This document shows, piece by piece, positions 6,992 through 14,064 of a stretch of DNA of 14,064 bases (positions are counted from its first letter, which is position 1; every line of letters starts with the position of its first letter). The stretch spans positions 1,397,682 to 1,411,745 of the forward strand of contig FN649727.1 of assembly GCA_000310025.1 (NCBI GenBank). The letters run 5' to 3'. Made by a program: the position numbers and the translations under genes. The stretch is from Ectocarpus siliculosus. Lineage: Eukaryota > Sar > Phaeophyceae > Ectocarpales > Ectocarpaceae. Below the pieces are notes generated by a model. That model was not told where the DNA came from. It was given only the letters and a program-made list of their open reading frames with translations, and did not search any database.

Positions 6992-9900
6992 CTAGGCGCT
7001 CTCTCCCCGCAAGCGAGCAGCCCTGGCCTCCTGCTTCCGCCGCAGGAGCTCCTTCCTCTCGGCCCGCTGCTTCTCTCTGCCCGTCTGCCCCCCCCCGGCC
7101 TTCGCCTTGGCCATCGTCTGCCTTCTCGCCGCCTCCGTCTCTTCCTGGACCTGTCGCAAGTACGTCTTCTGGTCCCCGCTAAGCGTCTGCTCCCACTGAG
7201 ATCGAATCTACGAACGAAATGTAGCCGACAGGCATCGTTAGGACCAAAAGGGGGGGGAGGGCATGGCGGCGGAACGGGGCGGCGGAACCAACACACGGGG
7301 AGAGGAAGAAGCAAAAGTTAGCGGGACAGGAGGGAGTGGGAGGTCCGCCGTAACGTGATCGTTGCCGCTCCACAAACGGGCATCTGCGTCGAAGGCGGCT
7401 GCTGTGCAGTCGTGGAAAGAGTGTGCTATTGGGCGGGGAAATAATCTCAGTCGCCGAAGAAGCCATGCCCGCAGCCTGGCACTCCGGGCATGGTGACGGC
7501 GAACAGCGTCGAAATCTAGCGGAGGAGCGCTTGGGGGTACGGAGATACATTCATCTTGACATCGGCTTAAAAAAAAAGAGAGAGAGACAGCTTTCGCTCC
7601 CTCCATGATGATCCCCACCCCACCCATTCTTAAAGGCCCCTCCTCTCGGATAGATCCACGAAACGCCTTCACGGACAAACACCACACAAAACCTTCGGAA
7701 CACATCAACAACACGCATGCCAAAACAAAAACGAACAACCACGCGCGAGAACAAAACTCCAACGCAAGCACGGCGCTAACACGCCCGACAACGCCTCGTA
7801 CCTTGGCACCGGCATCGTCGTCGCCCTTGCCGCCGGCCTCCCGCCCCAGCAGCTCCGCCATGCCCTTCTTGGCGCGCCGCTCCTCTCCCTCGCGCGTCTC
7901 GAAGTCGCCCTCGTCGGCGCCCCTCCCCGCGCCGGAGCTCCAAGCCCACCCTCCCGCTGTTGGGCCATCGTCACTGGTCGCCGCGGGAGCAGCGGGTGAC
8001 GACGACGATCCAAAGCGTCCGGCGGTGGTAGAGGAGGAGGAGGAGGAGAACCCGGGAGGCGGGGGTGCGGCGCCCGTGTTCCCTCGGTAGGAGTAGCGGT
8101 CGTCGAAGTTTGCCTGAGACGACGACGACGACGGAGCGGCGGCGGCGGCGTTTTGTTCGAACTCCCGCCGCTCCGACTCGATTTCCGCCGCACGCTTCCT
8201 GGCCTTGAGGTGCTCCCGGTGCTCGCGGCCTCCCCTGGTGACGGTTCGGTGTCGGCCGAACTCGTCCACGATCTCCACCTCCCCGCCGTAACCGCCGCCG
8301 CCGCCGTCGTAAAAGTCATCATCATCGTCGCCCGTATCCTCCTCTCCAGAGTCCGACCGGCTTCCCGATCCGCCGCCGCGTTTCTTGCTACGGCCGCCGC
8401 TGCTCCGCTGTCGCTTCTTTCCGCCCCCGCTGCTCCGGCTGTCGCCGGCCTCGCTGGCGCTAGAGCCGGGCTTTCCATCGTCCTTGTGGCGGAGCTTCCT
8501 TGGCTCCACGGCCTTGGCCTCGAGAAGAGCCAGGTCATCGCCCGTCTTTCGCGAAAAATCTACCAGAGACCCCGCCCGAGTAGCACCGCCTATCTCTCCT
8601 TTGGCTGCCACGGGGGTTAGAAGCGGGACCGCGCAGACGCACAATCGAAGAGAGAACAACACGTTGGGGACGGGTTCAGATTTTGCGATAAATGGCCGTG
8701 GGTTCTTCAAACCACACACGGCCCCTGCTCTCCGCTCGCTCAAAAGGCCACACAGGAACGAATACGCGAGCAACAGACTCCCGCGGCATCATGAAACGGG
8801 CTGGGCTAACCTGAAGCCGCCAAATTCCTTTGCACCCTGTCTTGCAAAACGCGAATTAAGTGAACTCGGCCACCATGTCGGCCGCATCCTCCTTTAGGCG
8901 GCTCTTCTTCGTACCTACCTACGAACACAGGTGGGGGAGAGCTCCGAGACCACCCCAAGTCTCCTCCAACACATAAAAACAGCGTAGAAGAAAAACAACG
9001 GCGCCTACAAAGGTACGCAGCGCGTATCCCAACATACACGGCGGCTAGTCTACACGCATCTGTCTCACCCAGCTTCTCGTAGAGGCTCGACTTCGCCGCC
9101 ATGACCCGCTGCCCCGCCTTTCTCTTCGTGGACGCGGTCACCCTCTCGATCTCGTCCCTCTGCGACCGGTCCTCGACGCCCCTGTTGCTCCTCGCAAAGG
9201 GGTCTTTGCGCGCGCCGCCGTCCCGGTCCCCCGATGATCGCTTTCCTCGCAGACCGCGGAGCCCCCCGCTTGCGCTCCCGCTCCCGCCGCCGCCTTCAAG
9301 CTTGGCCTTCTGCTCCTTGGCGTAGACGATGGCCTTGAGGTCTACCAGGGAGCGGCCGTCCACTTTGATGGGCTAGAGGGCGTCGTTATCGTCATCGTTT
9401 AGGTGTAAGGGAAAAGAAGGGAAAGAATGAGTCTCAACGGGGGTCGTGACACGAGCAAGAGTTAGGGTGGGGTGAGTCAACAACGTATGCATACGGCACG
9501 TGCATATCAGACGCTACGCGGTGTAGACGGTGCCAGAGGCGTGCCTGGAAACGACACCCCGTACAGCGAAGAGTGACGGAGGGCGAATACTACATAATGC
9601 TGTCGGAGTCGGGCGTCAGTCAGGACACATTTTTCTACCAGTGTACGAAAACAAGAAACTTCGGTGGGTATTTCGGCATATGGCGCCCTCCCGTCGCCAA
9701 CGTAGTTCGTGCGACGGAAACGAAACACTAGGTGACAATCCACACGGCGGGACGCGAGGGAGTTGCAGGTGACGGTATGCATTTCATCGCTGGCGATTCC
9801 AGTACTATAGTGGAAGGGGAAGGAAGGAACGATTGACACGTAATGACTTCTGTCAGTTCGGACGCAGCATGAAGTGGTTGGTGGCCCTGACACGCCTAAG

Positions 9901-10761
9901 ATGAACGCCGCACAACGGTCTCTCCTCCAAGGTCTACCTCCAACTCTCTTCATCAGCACAACATCATCGGAGTTTGGTCCCCTACAGTACTGCTGTACAC
10001 GCCGGGCGTGTGTTTTCTTCGTGTTCCATGCCTCCCCATGTACCAGAAGGGTGCCTCGGCGTTGTGGGTGCTTCGGCCCTGCTTGAGAATGCATTCCCAC
10101 AGGAGGACAGGAGGCCATCGTGTCTCTAAATGGTACCTTTCGTGCTTACAGAGGGCCATAACGTTAGCGGTAATGCTATGCACCAACTATGTGCTGCTGT
10201 GCTGCTGTTAAGCCGAAGTCGATCATCGACACAGCAGTGTTCCTGTACGGTGGTGTCGTCGGTCGGCCGAAGAAGACAAAGCAAGACTTTCCATGATTTA
10301 AACCGGAAAGACGGGTCCTTCCTTCCCACTGACAGATTACTAGTCTCAGCAGCATAACTCTCTGCGCGCCAGCGACAAAGGGAGGGCTCGGCACCTCTAC
10401 ACTCTACATTCTGAACGCAAACCGTCTTCATGGCACCCGGTTCCGCGCGGTGCAACTGCTGTGATTTGGTACATAGTCTGGCTCCGGACAAACAATCGAC
10501 ATGTTCGTGTATAATAGGACGAATGTTACGCCCAACGATGGGATGGCCTAACAGAGAGGACAGAGCAGGGTACAGGCAGGGTGCACACGAGCGTTGTTGG
10601 GAAAACCGCCGTGGTGGAAACGTGGCATAAGTTTGGCATCTCAACTTGATAATAGTACTCGGTGTAACAGACTGCACCGCTCTCAACCTCATTTCCGGAT
10701 AGATGCTTACCTTCGACTTGGCCGGAAGCAGCGCTGACTCCGTCAAGAACCCGAAAGACAT
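6992..10761 (-). CDS. CCDC174: CCDC174 homologue (exon-junction/splicing-linked nuclear protein), complete
   Basis: Four exons, read on the minus strand: 10761-10711, 9372-9069, 8604-7802 and 7195-6992. They join in frame to 453 residues; human CCDC174 has 467. Exon 1 opens MSFGFLTESALLPAK and ends at GTAAGC. Exon 2 gives VDGRSLVDLKA (21-31), DPFARSNRGVEDR (74-86) and LYEKLAKGE, with codon 119 split across intron 2. Exon 3 gives SLVDF (131-135), basic NLS-like patches (KKRQR 181-185, RSKKR 190-194), an acidic run (206-215) and VDEFGRHR (231-238), matching VDSLGRSRR of animal CCDC174. Exon 4 is a charged helix (387-453) rich in E, K, R and Q. Poly-Ser, Gly, Asp and Ala tracts expand the centre. 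In animals CCDC174 is nuclear and associates with the exon junction complex helicase eIF4A3; the same role here is inferred. The aromatic G-x-GYFAF motif of animal proteins is weak (perhaps GWAWSS, 337-342). Confidence 0.9.
7196..7801 (-). other. Intron 3 of the CCDC174-like gene
   Basis: 606 bp, donor GTACGA, acceptor GATCTCAG. The reading frame of exon 3 stays open through much of it, producing an apparent 511-codon ORF. The composition changes at 7801, and the C-terminal helix is found only after splicing. A pyrimidine/A-rich stretch lies near 7568-7590. Confidence 0.75.
8605..9068 (-). other. Intron 2 of the CCDC174-like gene
   Basis: 464 bp, donor GTGAGA, acceptor CCCGTGGCAG preceded by a CTAAC branch-site-like sequence. 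Splicing creates the conserved YEK(L/M)xKGE junction. No internal element was recognised. Confidence 0.85.
9373..10710 (-). other. Intron 1 of the CCDC174-like gene (1,338 bp)
   Basis: Donor GTAAGC directly after the 17-codon first exon; acceptor CCCTCTAG with an upstream pyrimidine tract. ORFs up to 235 codons on the minus strand are not supported because they read through the donor. I see no repeat or RNA gene. As a long first intron next to a divergent promoter it could hold regulatory sequence, but nothing specific is recognisable. Confidence 0.75.
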
Positions 10762-10973
10762 GGTGCCTGCTGTGTTGGTCCTCCCTCTGCACGTCGCTGG
10801 GGTGCCTGTGACACACTTGGCAACTGGGAACAAGGGGGCACGCGAATAGAAAACAAACGGTATGTACCCATCTTTCGAATTTCCCGGATTTCCGTGGTGT
10901 CCTCTCGCGCGCTCTTTCTCCGCACCACGGGGAACTGCAGAGCAGAATCAGCGGAGGCATTGGAGAGAACGTG
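10762..10973. promoter_or_regulatory. Compact bidirectional promoter between genes 2 and 3
   Basis: Only 212 bp separate the start codons of the CCDC174-like gene (leftward) and the secreted EGF gene (rightward), so both 5' UTRs and both core promoters must fit here unless further untranslated exons exist upstream. The stretch includes a pyrimidine-rich CTCTCGCGCGCTCTTTCTCC block near 10902-10921. No TATA box is evident. Confidence 0.5.
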
Positions 10974-12085
10974 ATGAAGCCCAAGCCCTTCTCGTGCGCG
11001 TTGCTCACGCTCGTGGGATTAGCTGTGCTCAGGGAGCATGGGTTGTCGTCGGCGCAAACGGAGGAAGAGCTTGTCCAGGTACGTGTGGGCAAGACTGATG
11101 TGATCATGAGAGTGGCGAAAACTTTCTGTACTTGGGCGTAGATCACGCGCCCATTGTTTGTGCGGAGACCGCTGCCCTGCTCCTGTTTTCGCTCACGCAG
11201 CAGGGCTCACCCAGCACACACAGGGCTTGTTCCCTCATGCAATGGCTTGGTCTCTCCCCAGCTGCAACCCGCACTCGGCCGAAAGGCAACGCTTGCCTAT
11301 TGCGGCACCTTCCTGTCGGCGATTTGAGATTTTGAAGATTGCTGTGTACGGTTTACCGTAGGGGGGGGGGTCACGACCACCGTATGCATACAAGGGGTTA
11401 TTCTGGCTCTCGCCCCACCCAACCAACGCGACAAAAGAGTCACGTGCAGCTTGACATGGCATGCTCCTCCTTTCTTGTGGATTTGGTGCTTCGTAAAAAA
11501 CAGATACGCCAGCAGGAGCAGCAGCGGCGGGTTCAGGAGCAGCAGCAGCGGGTGCAGGAGCAGCAGCAGCAGCAGCGGGTACACGAACAGCAGCAGCGGG
11601 TGCAGGAGCAGCAGCAGCAGCAGCGGCAGCGGCAGCAGCAACAGCAACAGCAACGACAGGAGCAGGAGCAGGAGCAGCAGCAGCCGCAAGAGCACGAATG
11701 CTACACCCTAAAGCTCGAGGAGGACGAACTGGTGCGACGGGAAAAAAAATCTTCTTGATTTATTGTATTAATAGTTGTTGGGGAAGTACCCCCCCCACCC
11801 CCACCCCCACCCCCACCCCCACCCCCACCCCGGCCGCTCCGCTTCGACGTTAGTGGCAGCTCGAAAGCGGCTGGATCATTCGACGTTGTGACACAGCGAC
11901 ATAACCATGTCAGCAGTAGTGGTCATTCACCCGTTGACGGGTGGGTGGTGGTCTACTTTAGCCGGCTTTTTGACTGAAGTGTGACCGCTGACGCAATTCC
12001 TCCCGAGCGGCGAAATCTACTGTCCAGAATAGATTGACCTCCAGAATGGATGGAATTAAGACAACACACCACCACCACCACCACC

Positions 12086-12117
<32 letters not shown>

Positions 12118-13777
12118 CAACAGCTGGACGATACTCATGCCAACACCCATGCCGAGCTGTGGGCGGCGGCCCGCTTCCTCAAGCCACGAAAAGCACGCGA
12201 TTTCATTCATGAGCGCGTACTGATCGACCGCGTCAAGTGTTGGACTAGTGCAGACAGAAGACGGAACTGGGTAGAGAGAACGGAACGGTTTTTAATGTGA
12301 AGACAACAACAACAACAACAACAACAACAACAGCAACCGCTTATACTGCTGTAGCCGCACACCTCCTAGGCCACTACACGATATACCAGATCTACCAGTT
12401 CTACGCATTTTCCAGCGGGTACGGTAGTCGTGTTCCCAAACCCGACCAGCGGGTTCATCAGGGTCGTGCCCGTTCCCGAAAGCGTTCGTTGCAGGCCAGG
12501 GCGGAGAGCGCGCCCGCTGCGCGTGCCGTATTCGAGTAAATAGTACACGTACAACTCTCCCGTTGTGTACAGGAGGAGTTACAGCAGGTAAAAAGGGTGA
12601 CGTTTGTTCCAGGAGCGTTGGGTCACATGTGCAGCGAATCGCGCCTTCTTCACGCCACAGGTATATTCTCAACTCGAGGCAGAAGACAGCAACAACGAGC
12701 TCCTGGCCAAGGCGTACGGCATCATCAACAGCAAGCTTGATGGCGTCACCTCCATGTTCTTCGACTATACGGGAGAAGGGTGAGAGAGACGATGACTCAC
12801 GTCCAATCAGAACGCGTGCATCCAGGGGAAGGGCACCACGCGCAGTTTTTCGGTGTCGTGCGATGGTGATCTTTGGTGCTTGGACGACGAAATGTTGCAG
12901 TTGTCGGTGCGTTGCCTCTTCGCTTTCCATTAACCGCAGCAGTACGGTGGTCATATTTGGTGCTTAGACGACGATATGTTGTCGACTTTTTTTTTTGTCG
13001 GGGCCGGGGGTGCTCAGATCCCGCCGCCCTGCTTCATTTCCCCTTGCTTCAACACGCCTGCGTAAGTCCTCAACCTGCCGCTGCCCGAGCCCGAGAGCAC
13101 ATCATCACCGCATGGTGGGCAGCTTATGCTGTGCACGCTTGGTCCCGTAGCAGTATCTACTGTCGGTCGTTTGTTCGACTTGTTTTTTCACACGATTGTC
13201 TGCTTGCTCCATAGCCGGGGTGGCAATTCGGTTTCCGTCCCGTGCCTTGGGCAAAGCTACTTGTTGGCGCCGACACGTGTTTTGGGGGGACGTGTTTTCT
13301 CCTTTTTGCGGCGCCAAGCACCCCCCTCCAGTCAGGATCACGCAGCCACATTGTATCGCAATCTTCGTAACAATGCGGCGAGACTAGGCACCCAACACCA
13401 ATCAATCTTCTTCACAGTGCGGGGTGAAACCAGGCCGCCCGCACCGATCGATAAGTTGTAGGTACATGGAAGGTGTAGGTACATGGAAGGAGACCAGACA
13501 ATCTGCGTCAATAGAGATGAGGCAAACACACTGATTTTATCTGCTTGTTTTTTTCGCGGGACCGGAATTCCAGGCAGAACCGTAAGGTGGGCAAGTTTAC
13601 CGCGAAGGCGACGGTAACCCGGGTCCGGCCCTCGGGCGAGGACCTGACGCAGTGCTACTACATCCCGTACGAGATCAAGGACACCGACGAGTGCCGCCTG
13701 GAGGAGGGGCACCCGATGCGGCACAAGTGCCACCGCAGCACCGTGTGCATCAACACCGTGGGGAGCTACGAGTGTGG
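10974..13777 (+). CDS. Secreted Gln-rich heptad / calcium-binding EGF protein, 3' partial
   Basis: Five exons join in frame: 10974-11078, 11504-11731, 12573-12587, 12661-12779 and 13574-13777, giving 223 visible residues and ending in phase 2 at a GTGAGA donor. Residues 1-27 form a signal peptide: basic MKPK, hydrophobic core 6-19, likely cleavage after LSSA. It lacks the ASAFAP-type Phe of heterokont plastid targeting, so secretion or cell surface is inferred. Residues 37-101 are a Gln-rich, coiled-coil-like RVQEQQQ repeat. A mixed region follows (117-191). Then DTDEC (192-196) opens an EGF_CA domain with C196, C208, C214 and C223. The C-x-N-x4-Y-x-C segment matches the Asx-hydroxylation signature. 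The fifth and sixth cysteines should lie in the next exon. The family beyond EGF is not recognised. Extracellular matrix, adhesion or receptor roles are typical of such domains but unproven here. Confidence 0.75.
11079..11503 (+). other. Intron 1 of the EGF/Q-rich gene
   Basis: 425 bp, donor GTACGT, acceptor TAAAAAACAG. It contains a short palindrome TACGG-TTTA-CCGTA (11348-11361) followed by a G10 run. Nothing else is seen. Confidence 0.65.
11509..11695 (+). repeat. Coding CAG-rich minisatellite (RVQEQQQ heptad units)
   Basis: Within exon 2 of gene 3, two 48-bp blocks (11528-11575 and 11576-11623) each encode a 7-residue plus a 9-residue unit: RVQEQQQ then RVQEQQQQQ, with one V/H change in the second block. 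Imperfect CAG/CAA/GAG codons follow. CAA, CGG and GAG interruptions break the pure CAG runs. The antisense ORF is a Leu-rich artefact of this repeat. Confidence 0.85.
11789..11830. repeat. (ACCCCC)n array, G-quadruplex capable on the minus strand
   Basis: A C8 run is followed by about six ACCCCC units. The complement is TGGGGG repeated. It is an internal intronic array, not telomeric: gene 3 continues beyond it. Confidence 0.85.
12066..12123. repeat. Compound (CAC)n-(CAA)n microsatellite
   Basis: About eleven CAC units pass directly into about eight CAA units. A similar AAC run occurs at 12304-12334, next to the dispersed repeat copy. Confidence 0.9.
12223..12307 (+). repeat. Dispersed repeat, copy 2 (intronic)
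   Basis: Same-orientation partner of 3109-3203, sharing the ATCGACCGCGTCAAGTGTT opening and TGTGAAGACAAC end. Both copies abut AAC/GTT-type triplet runs, which may be part of the element or a preferred insertion context. Confidence 0.65.
12573..12587 (+). other. Candidate 15-nt microexon of gene 3
   Basis: CTCTCCCGTTGTGTACAG precedes GAG GAG TTA CAG CAG, followed directly by GTAAAA. It encodes EELQQ in phase 0 at both ends, continuing the Glu/Gln-rich character of the previous exon. Skipping it would also keep frame, so it may be optional. Confidence 0.5.
12865..12981 (+). repeat. 33-bp direct repeat pair, 84 bp apart
   Basis: Both copies share TTTGGTGCTT-GACGACGA-ATGTTG with four differences. 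It is intronic and of unknown origin. Confidence 0.7.
13457..13490 (+). repeat. Exact 17-bp tandem duplication
   Basis: TGTAGGTACATGGAAGG occurs twice back to back inside intron 4 of gene 3. Confidence 0.9.
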
Positions 13778-13792
13778 GTGAGAGGAGGTGGA

Positions 13793-13815
13793 GGGGGGGG
13801 GGGGGGGGGGGGGGG
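13793..13815 (+). repeat. Poly-G run (23 G)
   Basis: It lies 16 bp downstream of the last visible exon, inside the next intron of gene 3. The length may be affected by sequencing error. Sequence from 13816 to the window end shows no further exon that I can support. Confidence 0.8.
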
Positions 13816-14064
13816 ATCTGCTTTGCCGACTTCCCTTATCTACATTGCTCTATCGACCAGAGGCTGCGCACCTTGGAGACCTGATGCGGTTATGAGTACG
13901 ACCGGGGGTGAGAATAAAACACGTCCACCGAATTTTCAAGGGCCGTCTAGAGCGCACGCGGACGGGGCAAAAGGTGCCCCGCTTTCCCGCCCAGTCCACC
14001 CTATCGCCAGACAAGCCGATTCCAGGGTCGACCAAAGGCGTTAACGAGAAAAGACAACTCTCGC

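Larger units (their letters stand above)
11732..12572 (+). other. Intron 2 of the EGF/Q-rich gene (841 bp), repeat-rich
   Basis: The donor is GTGCGA after CTG, a weak site. The acceptor is CGTTGTGTACAG. The intron contains the C5A array, the CAC/CAA microsatellite, the dispersed repeat copy and an AAC run. An 88-codon ORF (12034-12300) with poly-His and poly-Gln runs through the dispersed repeat and is judged non-coding, although 12124-12212 could formally be an in-phase exon. Confidence 0.55.
12780..13573 (+). other. Intron 4 of the EGF/Q-rich gene (794 bp)
   Basis: Donor GTGAGA, acceptor GGAATTCCAG. Splicing restores codon G156 from GG plus G. The intron contains a 33-bp direct repeat (12865-12897 and 12949-12981, four mismatches by eye) and an exact 17-bp tandem duplication (13457-13473 and 13474-13490). 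No gene is seen in it. Confidence 0.75.

Noticed and set aside
7705-8538. 277-codon minus-strand ORF rich in Arg, Ala and Pro
   Set aside because: Frame-shifted shadow of the GC-rich exon 3; no family features.
7238-8773. 511-codon minus-strand ORF taken as a single gene
   Set aside because: Only 8604-7802 of it is exon 3 of the CCDC174-like gene. The 5' part is intron 2, the 3' part is intron 3, and the conserved N- and C-terminal parts lie in other exons.
11297-11695. Leu-rich minus-strand ORF resembling a membrane protein
   Set aside because: It is the antisense of the CAG-rich glutamine repeat.
11789-11830. Telomere-like array
   Set aside because: The unit is ACCCCC inside an intron, with coding exons of gene 3 on both sides.
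12034-12300. 88-codon ORF with poly-His and poly-Gln
   Set aside because: It starts in a microsatellite and passes through a dispersed repeat also found in a gene 1 intron. The possible acceptor before 12124 lacks a pyrimidine tract.
11509-13490. CRISPR-like direct repeats
   Set aside because: The repeats are tandem or paired without regular unique spacers, and the DNA is eukaryotic.

Overview
The window is eukaryotic nuclear DNA. Coding sequence is broken into short, GC-rich exons separated by T-rich introns of about 0.15 to 1.3 kb with canonical GT..AG ends. There are no bacterial-style operons or ribosome binding sites. This gene architecture, with CAG-rich coding repeats and many microsatellites, fits a brown alga (Phaeophyceae, Ectocarpus-like) or another large-genome heterokont. 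That assignment is an inference from style, not from a marker gene.

Three spliced genes can be assembled with intact reading frames across every junction. (1) Plus strand, 1048-4625: the 3' part of a methionine-rich STI1/heat-shock-chaperonin-binding-like protein, seven exons. Its start codon lies upstream of the window. (2) Minus strand, 10761 to 6992: a complete four-exon gene for a 453-residue homologue of CCDC174, a nuclear protein linked to the exon junction complex and splicing. (3) Plus strand, 10974 to beyond 13777: the 5' part of a secreted protein with a signal peptide, a Gln-rich heptad-like repeat and the first half of a calcium-binding EGF domain. Its remaining exons lie to the right.

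Genes 1 and 2 are convergent, with about 2.4 kb between stop codons. Genes 2 and 3 are head to head, with only 212 bp between start codons, so they probably share a bidirectional promoter. The three products have no obvious common pathway: a cytosolic or organellar co-chaperone-like protein, a nuclear RNA-processing factor, and a secreted or cell-surface protein.

Non-coding space holds several repeats. At the left edge is an imperfect palindrome of about 800 bp (1-805), probably a foldback or MITE-type element. A dispersed repeat of about 90 bp occurs in introns of both gene 1 (3109-3203) and gene 3 (12223-12307). There are two degenerate tandem duplications (4011-4290 and 6741-6893), a G4-type C5A/TG5 array, long homopolymer runs, and AC/CAC/CAA microsatellites. 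I found no rRNA, complete tRNA, CRISPR array or autonomous transposon gene. I did not find a clearly new multi-gene system. The most distinctive items are the large palindrome in the upstream part of gene 1 and the Q-heptad/EGF secreted protein.
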